Of a stretch of 64,000 bases of DNA, positions 38,168 through 46,400 are shown in pieces. A model generated the notes under the pieces. That model was not told where the DNA came from. It saw only the letters and a list, made by a program, of their open reading frames with translations, and did not search any database. The stretch comes from Streptomyces griseus subsp. griseus (lineage in GTDB: Bacteria > Actinomycetota > Actinomycetes > Streptomycetales > Streptomycetaceae). The translations under genes were made by a program, and so were the position numbers. How positions within the stretch are numbered: position 1 is the stretch's first letter; every line of letters begins with the position of its first letter. The DNA lies in the NCBI RefSeq assembly GCF_000720255.1, contig NZ_JOJE01000006.1, positions 310,001 through 374,000 of the forward strand. Direction: 5' to 3'.

Positions 38168-38929
38168 ATGGCGGAATGTCGCAGGATGACCGGGCTCGTG
38201 GCGGTGATCACCGGCGCAGCGCACGGAATCGGCGCGGCCACGGCTCGAAGGCTCGCGGCCGAGGGTGCGACGCTCGTGGTCACGGACGTGGACGACGCGG
38301 CCGGCAAGGCAGTCGCCGCAGGCATCGAGGACAGTGGAGGACGCGCGGAGTACGTACGCTGCGACGTGACCTCGTCCGTCGACTGGGAGAACTTGGCCCG
38401 CCACGTCGGCGAGCGTCACGGGCGGCTGGACGTACTGCACAGCAACGCCTTCGCCCAGCTGAACAAGCCCGCCCACGAGCTGAGCGAGGCCGAGTGGGAC
38501 GGTCAGATGGCCGTACTGCTCAAACCGGCCTGGCGTGCGATGAAGACCTTCGCGGGCATGCTGCGCGAGGCGAGGGGGGCCGTGATCCTCACCTCCTCGG
38601 TGCACGCGGTCATCGGCCTGCCCGGCCACGCCGCCTACGCCGCCGCGAAGGGCGGGCTGTGCTCGCTGGGGCGGCAGTTGGCCGTCGAGTACGGGCCGGA
38701 CATCCGCGTCAACACGGTGCTGCCCGGACCCATCCTCACCGCCGCCTGGGACGGGATCCCGGAGCCCGACCGGGCGCGCAGCGTGGCCGCCACGGCGGCG
38801 AAGCGGTTCGGGCAGCCGGAGGAGGTCGCCTCCGCCGTCGCCTTCCTGGCATCGGCGGACGCCTCCTATGTGACCGGAGCGAGCCTCGTGGTTGATGGAG
38901 GATGGAGCGTCATGAAGGAGTCCTCGTGA
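38168..38929 (+). CDS. SDR sugar dehydrogenase, likely D-galactose 1-dehydrogenase
   Basis: A 253-residue classical SDR. The cofactor motif TGAAHGIG and acidic DVDDAAG after strand 2 favour NAD+. The catalytic Ser is in ILTSSVHAV and the YAAAK motif (YxxxK) is intact. C-terminal VTGASLVVDGGW is canonical. It heads the operon with dgoD, dgoA, a KDG-type kinase and a lactonase, so oxidation of D-galactose to galactonolactone is the logical role; fucose or arabinose dehydrogenase activity is possible. ATG 38168 was chosen for its GGGGAGA ribosome site; ATG 38186 is the alternative. Confidence 0.8.
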   Translation: MAECRRMTGLVAVITGAAHGIGAATARRLAAEGATLVVTDVDDAAGKAVAAGIEDSGGRAEYVRCDVTSSVDWENLARHVGERHGRLDVLHSNAFAQLNKPAHELSEAEWDGQMAVLLKPAWRAMKTFAGMLREARGAVILTSSVHAVIGLPGHAAYAAAKGGLCSLGRQLAVEYGPDIRVNTVLPGPILTAAWDGIPEPDRARSVAATAAKRFGQPEEVASAVAFLASADASYVTGASLVVDGGWSVMKESS

Positions 38930-38978
38930 GCGCAGCGCGCGCGAAGAACCGTGCGCGGCACGCGCGAACAGGACCGAT

Positions 38979-39740
38979 ATGGAAACGGAGAACGTGGTGA
39001 CCCATCCCGGCAGGGGGCTGCACGGCCAGGCGGTGGAGGAACTGGGCCGGCGCATCATCCGCGGCGACTATCCCCCCGGCTCCGTGGTGGACCCCGTCAA
39101 GTTCGAGACCGAGCTCGGTGTCAGCAAGACCGTCGTCCGTGAGGCGCTGCGCGTCCTGGCGGCCAAGGGACTCCTGGAGTCGAGGCAGAAACGCGGGACG
39201 ACCATCCGGCCCCGCGCCGACTGGAACCTGCTCGACAGCGATCTGCTGCGCTGGCAGGGCAGCAGCGCTCCCACCGACGCCTTCCTGGGGGACCTCGCCG
39301 AGGTCCGCGCGATAGTCGAACCCGCCGGAGCCCGGCTCGCCGCGGCCCGCCGCACCGCGTCCGACCTGGACGCGATGCGACAGGCGCTGGACGCGATGGC
39401 GGCGGCCGGGACCGACGCCGACGCGATGGTCGAGGCGGACCTGGCCTTCCACCGCGCCCTGCTGGACGCCGCGCACAACGAGCTGCTCAGCCGGATGGAG
39501 GTCGTCATCGAGGCCGGTCTGCGCGTCCGGGACCGCATCGTGCACGGCGCCCGGCACTTCTCCGACTCCATCCCCGTGCACCGGGAACTGCTGGCGGCGG
39601 TCGAGGCGGGTGATCCGGACGCGGCGGTGGCAGCCGTCGAGTCACTGCTGGCGCAGGCGTCCCATGACCTGGCGGCCGTGCAGGCCCAGGAAGACCACGC
39701 CGACCTCGCGACCCACCCGCTCCCTGAGGAAGATTCTTGA
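38979..39740 (+). CDS. GntR-family (FCD) regulator of galactonate catabolism
   Basis: A 253-residue regulator with an N-terminal GntR wHTH (about 10-75; LGRRIIRGDYPPGSVVDPVK, VSKTVVREALRVLAAKGLLE) and an all-helical FCD domain with the metal-binding pattern DLAFHRALLDAAHN and later histidines. It resembles DgoR, which responds to galactonate. It lies inside the operon it probably represses. The stop overlaps the dgoD TTG start. Confidence 0.88.
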   Translation: METENVVTHPGRGLHGQAVEELGRRIIRGDYPPGSVVDPVKFETELGVSKTVVREALRVLAAKGLLESRQKRGTTIRPRADWNLLDSDLLRWQGSSAPTDAFLGDLAEVRAIVEPAGARLAAARRTASDLDAMRQALDAMAAAGTDADAMVEADLAFHRALLDAAHNELLSRMEVVIEAGLRVRDRIVHGARHFSDSIPVHRELLAAVEAGDPDAAVAAVESLLAQASHDLAAVQAQEDHADLATHPLPEEDS

Positions 39741-40882
39741 AAATAACCGGACTTGAGACCTTCCTGGTCGCTCCGCGCTGGCTGTTCCTGCGCGTCGCCA
39801 CCGACGAAGGAGTCACCGGCTGGGGCGAGCCCGTGATCGAGGGCCGCGCCGAGACCGTGCGCGCGGCGGTCCACGAGCTGGCCGACTACCTCGTCGGCCG
39901 GGATCCGCTGCGCATCGAGGACCACTGGCAGGTGCTCACCAAGGGTGGCTTCTACCGGGGCGGTCCCATCCTCTCCAGCGCCGTCGCCGGCATCGACCAG
40001 GCACTGTGGGACATCGCCGGCAAGACCTACGGCGTCCCGGTGCACCGCCTCCTCGGCGGCCCCGTACGCGACCGCGTCCGGATGTACGCCTGGATCGGCG
40101 GAGACCGCCCCAGCGATGTCGCGGAGCTGGCCGAGGAGCAGACGAAGGCGGGCTTCACCGCCGTCAAGATGAACGCCTCGGCCGAACTCGCCCCGATCGA
40201 CACCCCGGCCCGCTCCGCCGAGGTCGTGGAGCGTGTCGCGGCCGTCCGCGAAGTGCTGGGCGACGAACGGGACATCGCCGTCGACTTCCACGGCCGGGCC
40301 TCCACCGCCATGTCACGCCGGCTGCTGCCCCTGTTGGAACCGCTGCACCCGCTGTTCGTCGAGGAACCCGTCTCACCGGAACACTCGGACCATCTGCGAA
40401 GCCTGGTGGAGTCCACGAGCGTTCCGCTCGCCACCGGCGAACGCCTCTATTCCCGCTGGGACTTCCGCCAGGTGATGACCAGCGGCATCGCCGTGGCCCA
40501 GCCCGACCTGTCGCACGCCGGCGGCGTCTCCGAGGTCCGCCGCATCGCCGCCATGGCGGAGACGTACGATGTCGCCCTGGCCCCGCACTGCCCCCTCGGC
40601 CCGATCGCCCTGGCCGCGAGCCTGCAGATCGCCTTCTCCGTACCGAACTTCCTCATCCAGGAACAGAGCCTGGGAATCCACTACAACCAGCAGTGCGACC
40701 TGCTGGAGTACGTGATGGATCCCGAACCCTTCCGCTTCCAGGGCGGATACGCCGTGGCCGGCTCCCGCCCGGGTCTCGGTGTCGAGATCGACGAGAAGGC
40801 GGTACGCCACGCCGCCGAGACCGGGCACCGCTGGCGCAACCCCGTATGGCGCGGCCCCGACGGGGCTTTCACCGAATGGTGA
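39737..40882 (+). CDS. dgoD: D-galactonate dehydratase
   Basis: A 381-residue enolase-superfamily enzyme, essentially the length of E. coli DgoD. It shares long stretches with that protein as I recall it: TDEGVTGWGEPVIEGRAETV, GIDQALWDIAGKTYG, SHAGGVSEVRRIAAMAE and HCPLGPIALAASLQIAF. Metal ligands (D in VDFHGR, E in VEEP, E in ATGER) and the catalytic HCP histidine are present. It converts D-galactonate to 2-keto-3-deoxygalactonate. It starts at TTG 39737 overlapping the regulator stop (TTGA). Confidence 0.95.
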   Translation: MKITGLETFLVAPRWLFLRVATDEGVTGWGEPVIEGRAETVRAAVHELADYLVGRDPLRIEDHWQVLTKGGFYRGGPILSSAVAGIDQALWDIAGKTYGVPVHRLLGGPVRDRVRMYAWIGGDRPSDVAELAEEQTKAGFTAVKMNASAELAPIDTPARSAEVVERVAAVREVLGDERDIAVDFHGRASTAMSRRLLPLLEPLHPLFVEEPVSPEHSDHLRSLVESTSVPLATGERLYSRWDFRQVMTSGIAVAQPDLSHAGGVSEVRRIAAMAETYDVALAPHCPLGPIALAASLQIAFSVPNFLIQEQSLGIHYNQQCDLLEYVMDPEPFRFQGGYAVAGSRPGLGVEIDEKAVRHAAETGHRWRNPVWRGPDGAFTEW

Positions 40883-40944
40883 CCACCGCCTGCCCCGCTC
40901 CGCAACCGCACACCCCGAGCCCCGCCCAAGGAGAGCCCGCTCCG

Positions 40945-41565
40945 ATGAACCTGGTGGAATCCCTCCGAACACACCGCCTGCTGGCGATCGTACGGGGCAA
41001 GGACCCCGCCGCGGCCCTGCGCACCGTACGCACCCTCACCGAGGAGGGCATCGAGGCCATCGAGGTCTCACTGACCACGGCCGACGCCCTCACCGTGATC
41101 AGGCGGGCCCGCGCCGAACTGGGCCCCGACGCGATCCTCGGCGCCGGCACCGTGCGCTCGGCGGCGGACGCGGCCCACGCCGTCGAGGTCGGTGCGTCGT
41201 ACCTCGTCACCCCGGCGCTGGTGGACGGGCTGGAACCCTATGGCGTACCGGTCCTGATGGGAGCCCTGACGCCGACCGAGATCGAACTGGCCCTCGCCCG
41301 GGGCGCCGCCGCGATCAAGCTCTTCCCCGGAACCCTCGGCGGCCCCGGCTACCTGCGGGCCCTGCGCGACCCGTTCCCCGAGGTGCCCTTCGTGCCCGTC
41401 GGGGGAGTGGACGCACAGGCCGCCCGCGCCTACCTGGACCGGGGCGCCATCGCCGTCGGTGTCGGCTCACCGCTGGTCGGGGACGCGGCCGACGGCGGCG
41501 ACCTCGACCGACTCCGCACACGTGCGGCCGAATTCCGCCGGGTGGCCGCGGGGGAGACGTCATGA
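40945..41565 (+). CDS. dgoA: 2-keto-3-deoxy-6-phosphogalactonate aldolase
   Basis: A 206-residue class I KDPG/KDPGal aldolase. Motifs: LLAIVRG with the active-site Glu in IEAIEVSLTT, GAGTVRSAADA, and the Schiff-base lysine in AIKLFPGTLGGPGYLRAL. It splits KDPGal into pyruvate and glyceraldehyde 3-phosphate. AAGGAG stands about 12 nt before ATG 40945. An upstream ATG (40876) overlapping the dgoD stop would add 23 low-homology residues and is less likely. The stop overlaps the kinase start (ATGA). Confidence 0.92.
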   Translation: MNLVESLRTHRLLAIVRGKDPAAALRTVRTLTEEGIEAIEVSLTTADALTVIRRARAELGPDAILGAGTVRSAADAAHAVEVGASYLVTPALVDGLEPYGVPVLMGALTPTEIELALARGAAAIKLFPGTLGGPGYLRALRDPFPEVPFVPVGGVDAQAARAYLDRGAIAVGVGSPLVGDAADGGDLDRLRTRAAEFRRVAAGETS

Positions 41566-42536
41566 CGGCACCGGAGTCCCGGGCCACGCCCGAAGTGGTG
41601 ACCTTCGGCGAGACGATGGCGGCGCTGCGCGCACACGGCGCGCTGCGCCTCGGCGGCAGCCTCGGGCTGTCCGTGGCCGGAGCCGAGTCCAACGTCGCCA
41701 TCGGCCTCGCCCGGCTCGGGCACCGGGTGCGCTGGGCCGGCCGGGTCGGCGCGGACGAACTCGGCGCGCTGGTACTGCGCACGCTGCGCGCCGAGGGGAT
41801 CGACATCGACCACGCGGTCACCGACGACACCGGCCGCCCCACGGGACTGCTGCTGACCGAGCCCCGCCTGGGGACGCTCACGCGCGTCAGCTACTACCGC
41901 GCCGGTTCCGCGGGTTCAGCCGTCTCACCGGCCGACGTACTGCCCGCGCTGGCGCCGGGAACCCGCGTTCTGCATCTCACCGGCATCACACCGGCGCTCA
42001 GCGCCTCGGCGGCCGAGGCCGTCCTGGCAGCCGCCGCCACCGCACGCGACGCCGGCATCACCGTGTGCCTCGACGTCAACCACCGCTCCCGGCTGTGGAC
42101 CGCCGACCGAGCCCGTGCGGCGCTCCGGCCGCTGCTGGCCCGAACGGATCTGCTCATCGCCTCCGAGGACGAGCTGCCGCTGGTGCTGGAACGACCCGGT
42201 GCGGAGGAAGCGGAGGCCGTGCGCGGTGTTCTGGCCGAAGGAGTCGGCGAGGTGGTCGTCAAGCGCGGCGCCCGTGGCGCGACCGCATTCACCGCGGACG
42301 GGGCGACCGACCGCGCGGCACGCCGGGTCGACGCGATAGACGTGGTCGGCGCGGGTGACGCCTTCGTGGCCGGATACCTGTCCGGTCTGCTCGGCGGCGC
42401 GGACATCCCCGCCCGTCTGCACCGAGCCGTCACCACCGCGGCGTTCGCCGTCGCCACCCGGGGCGACTGGGAGGGCCTGCCGACGCGGGACGAACTCACC
42501 CTGTTCGACCAGCCCGACGGCACGACCATCCGCTGA
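41562..42536 (+). CDS. PfkB-family 2-keto-3-deoxysugar kinase
   Basis: A 324-residue ribokinase-fold kinase. The N-terminal TFGETMAAL and GGSLGLSVAGAESNVAIGLA loops and the C-terminal PfkB signature with catalytic Asp (VVGAGDAFVAGYLSGLL) are present. It phosphorylates 2-keto-3-deoxygalactonate at C6. In E. coli that step is done by DgoK, an ASKHA-fold enzyme, so this is a KdgK-like replacement. Coupled by ATGA to dgoA. Confidence 0.88.
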   Translation: MTAPESRATPEVVTFGETMAALRAHGALRLGGSLGLSVAGAESNVAIGLARLGHRVRWAGRVGADELGALVLRTLRAEGIDIDHAVTDDTGRPTGLLLTEPRLGTLTRVSYYRAGSAGSAVSPADVLPALAPGTRVLHLTGITPALSASAAEAVLAAAATARDAGITVCLDVNHRSRLWTADRARAALRPLLARTDLLIASEDELPLVLERPGAEEAEAVRGVLAEGVGEVVVKRGARGATAFTADGATDRAARRVDAIDVVGAGDAFVAGYLSGLLGGADIPARLHRAVTTAAFAVATRGDWEGLPTRDELTLFDQPDGTTIR

Positions 42537-42554
42537 CCAACCAGGAGACCGACC

Positions 42555-43439
42555 ATGACCCACACGGCACGGACGGCGGCGGTCGTCGTGGACGGAGCGT
42601 ACGAACTCGCCGAGGGCGGCCGCTGGTTCGACGGCCGGTACGTGTACGTCGACATCCTCAGCGGCAGGCTCTTCGAACTGCGCGACGACACCGAACCGGC
42701 CCCGCGACAACTGTGCGGACTCGACGTGCCGTTGGGTGCCGTCGCGCCCGTGGCCGACCGGCCTGGCACCTGGATCGCCGCCGCGGGCACCGGCATCGCG
42801 CTGCTCACCGCGGACGGCGCTCCGGAGTGGCTGGACCGCCCCGAGGACCGCACCCCCGCCCCCAGCCGGATGAACGACGGCGTCGCGGACCCGGCCGGCC
42901 GTTTCTGGGCCGGCAGCATGGCCTACGACGGCGCCCACGGCGCGGGTTCGCTCTACCGGACGGACCCGGACGGCACGGTGGTACGCGTCCTCGACGGCCT
43001 GGGCATCGTCAACGGGCCCGCGTTCACCGCCGACGGCACGACCATGTACGTCGCCGACACGGCCGCCGGTACGATCCTGCGCTGCAGCGTCGACCCCGCC
43101 TCGGGCGACCTCTCCGGTGGCCCGCACACCTTCGCCCGAGTACGCGACGGCGAAGGCGGCCCCGACGGAATGACCGTCGATGCCGAGGGCTGCCTGTGGG
43201 TCGCGATGTGGGGCGCCGGTGAGGTCCACCGGTACCACCCCGACGGCCGCCGGCTCCACACCCTGACCGTCCCCGCCCCGCACCCCACGTCGGTCTGTCT
43301 GCACCCCGCTGACAACCGCCTCTTCGTCACCACCGCCCGGTACGGGGTGAAGAGCCCGACAGCGGCCTCCGGCGCGGTGCTCAGCATCCCCGTACCGGTC
43401 AGGGGGACGGCCGTTTGCTTCTGGAGCGGCCCTGGCTGA
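42555..43439 (+). CDS. SMP-30/gluconolactonase-family sugar lactonase
   Basis: A 294-residue six-bladed beta-propeller lactonase. Family signs: AYELAEGGRWFDGRYVYVDI with the metal-ligand Glu, PSRMNDGVADPAGRFWAGSM with Asn/Asp ligands, and DGLGIVNGPAFTADGTTMYV and GGPDGMTVDAEGCLWVAMWG with further ligands. It probably hydrolyses galactonolactone to galactonate, the second step of the pathway. It is the last gene of the operon, 18 nt after the kinase. Confidence 0.9.
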   Translation: MTHTARTAAVVVDGAYELAEGGRWFDGRYVYVDILSGRLFELRDDTEPAPRQLCGLDVPLGAVAPVADRPGTWIAAAGTGIALLTADGAPEWLDRPEDRTPAPSRMNDGVADPAGRFWAGSMAYDGAHGAGSLYRTDPDGTVVRVLDGLGIVNGPAFTADGTTMYVADTAAGTILRCSVDPASGDLSGGPHTFARVRDGEGGPDGMTVDAEGCLWVAMWGAGEVHRYHPDGRRLHTLTVPAPHPTSVCLHPADNRLFVTTARYGVKSPTAASGAVLSIPVPVRGTAVCFWSGPG

Positions 43440-43478
43440 AACCGCTGATCCGGCCGGGGTTCACGACGCGTCCGCCCG

Positions 43479-46400
43479 TCATGCGTCGGCCGGCGGTGTC
43501 CATCGCCTGCGGCTTCCGGCCGTACTCAGAAGGGTGCCGATACGGACGGTCTCACGGACCACGTCCGGCCACGGGCTGGTGTCGGCGACGCTCAGCAAGT
43601 GGGCGCCGCTGCCCGGGCGTTTGCGGATGCTGGTCCGGATCAGCACCCGCAGCAACTCCTGCGGCCCGGGCAGGCAACCCTCGACCAGTCGTCGCCACTG
43701 CTCGGTGTCGGCCCGTTCGACGAGGATCGTCAGCGGTCGGTACCACCGCTGTGCCAGCGACATCTCCTTGCCGGTGGGCAGCTCCCGCACCCGGGTCGCG
43801 GTATCGACGACCAGTTGCACGGCATGCGAGGGCGAGGCGTCCGCGAGGCGCTCGACCAGGCGTCCCAGCACCGTCACCTCGTCCACCTCGCGGGCCCGCG
43901 CGAGATGGAGCGCCGCTTCGGCACAGGCCTGCGCGGCGCGCCGCGGTGTGTCCAGCGGATGGTGACGGCACACCAGCCCCGTCAGGCAGCGGCGCACCAC
44001 GACCTGGTTGTCCTCGTACCAGCCGAGGGCGGGCGGCACCCGGCCCGCGGTGTACGCGGGCCCGAGGAAGTCGTCCCGGAGCGTGTCCTCCAGGGAGCGC
44101 CAGTCCGGCGTGTCCAGGGACCGGTGGGGGCTGTGGCCGACGACCGTCTCGATCAGCAGCAGCACGGTCCGCACGTGGTGAGGGTGTCCGCCCCTGGCCA
44201 GGAGGTCGCCCAGCTGAGACGCGCTCGGCGGGGCGAGGATGCCCCGCGTGACCAGCCTGCCGCGCAGCATGATCGCCTTGCGGGCGACCTGTGGACCGTG
44301 GGCGCCGGTCCAGGTGGAGTCGCACAGCCGCTCCAGAGCAGCGGCGTGACGGCGTAGGGCGGCGTTCAGTCGCGGGCTCTCCCTGCCGACGTCGGCGCGC
44401 CGCAGCGCTTCGTTGAGCCAGCCGGGATCGATCCACGGGTCGACCATCCCGCCCGAGAAGAGCTCGTCCAGCAGTTCCGGACAGCCGGGCAGCAGCCGTT
44501 GCAACCCCGAGTTGATCTCTTGATCGACCTGCGACACCGCGTGCTGGTGGGCCACCCCCTCCAGGTCGTGCCCGGCTGCCCGGTCGGCGCGCCACAGCCG
44601 GAGGGCGTCGAGCGCCTCGGGGTGCTCGGCCACCGCGGCCGCGACCAGCAGGGTGACGGCGCTGTCGTCGGCGAGCCAGACGCGACGCAGCCGCTCCTCC
44701 GCCCGATCCGGCCTGCCCGGTCCGGCGCCCGGGCCGGTCCGTGGCCACGCTTCGCCCACCAGCGCGGCGGTGGTGTCCACGTCCATCGGGCGGCTCCAGG
44801 TGTGCTCCGCCAGCCGGTGACCGAACCCGTCCGGGGCCGGGCCGTCGAGGGCGCGCAGGTGCCCGGCGAGCCAGGCCCTGACCGCCGCGGTGGCGGCCGG
44901 CTCCGGGCCGGTCGCCGGACCGGACGGTGTATCGCCGCCGATGGTTCCGGCCGGGCCACGGGCGTCCGTCAGCAGCGGCAGCAGCAGGGCATCGGTGAGC
45001 AGCGGCATGGCGCCGGGGCCGCCCACCCGTTCCACCACATCCAGCAGGGACCGCACCTCCTCGGCGGAGGACTCGGCGGCCACCACCCCGACGGCCCGTA
45101 CCTGCGGATACGACTGAGGATCCTGCCAGGACCGGGCTGAGGCGGTCAGCACCGCCTCCTGCGACGGCCGTCGCCCGCCGCCCGACCAGCCGGCCGCGAT
45201 GAGCCGCCCCAGCGCGGCCTGGAGCTCGACGCCGTTCTTGTTACGCGGGCGATGGGCACTCCAGCGGTGCCGCACGACGGGCCGGATGACGGAGTAGGGC
45301 CGTTCCGGCCAGTCGTACGGTCGAGCCGCGAGCCGTACGCACCGGGCCACCAGGGACAGGTCGCCACTCAGGTCCGTCAGCAGGGTGCGCAGCCGGGGCC
45401 AGACCCATTCGGGCCGCTTGCCGGCCAGGGCCTCCAGGACGGAGACGAATTTGAAGATCTCCGTCTTGTGCTGGGTGAGCAGCCAGGCCCACAGGCACGT
45501 CTTCGGTGCGCACCGGCCGCTGCCGCAGTCGCCGCCGCGTCCCCGGGACGGACAGGACCGTTCGATGACCGCGACGACACCGTCCGGGGTGCTCTCCGCG
45601 AGCCAGCCCAGCGCGACCAGCAGCGACCGTCTGACGTCCTGGTGCTCCGTTCGCCAGACGGCGAGCAGCTCGTCCGCGACCCGCTCGCGGTCCTGGTTGC
45701 AGGTGGCGGGCAGCGCGTCCAGATAGACCCGGCCCAGCACCGCCGGGAGCTTCGCCAGCACCGGCGCGAACCGGGCACGCAACGCGGCGTCGGGGGTGGG
45801 CAGTCGCGCGTAGACCCGCAGCTGCATGGCGCGCAGCGCGTGGAACGCGGGTGTGTCGTCCCAGGTGGAGTCGAGCAGGCCGGTCAGCAGCGCCGTGCAG
45901 GTCTCGGCGCGCGCGCCGCCTGCCCGCCCCGCCTGTACGAGGGCTTGTTCGGCGACCGCCAGGCGGAAGTGGTCGTCGGGGTATTCCTTCAACCAGTCGA
46001 GCAGGTGGCCGAGTTGCCGGGGAGCACGGGACAGCCTCCGTCCCGCGGCGTACTCGAAGAGGGTCTGGTGGAAGTAGGAGTACCGCTGGACGCCCGAGCC
46101 GTGGCACTCGATCACCCCGCGGGTCATCAGCAGGGGGATGTCCGCGGGTGAGGGCGACCCGGGTGACTCGGCGATACCCGCGGTCGCCTCGTCGGCCGAG
46201 AGGTCGAGCCGTCCCTCCTGGAGCATCAGGCGGGCCAGCTCCTCGCCGGTGGCGGAGAGGTCGGCCGCCGCGGCGGGGCCGGGCGCGTCGCCCGCCCTCT
46301 GGTCGCGTCCGACGCGGTGCTCCCAGTAGAGACCGTAGAGGGTGGTGGCGTCGATCTCCTCGACCAGCGGCGGCTTCGGGGCGAACGCCTCGAAGAGCAT

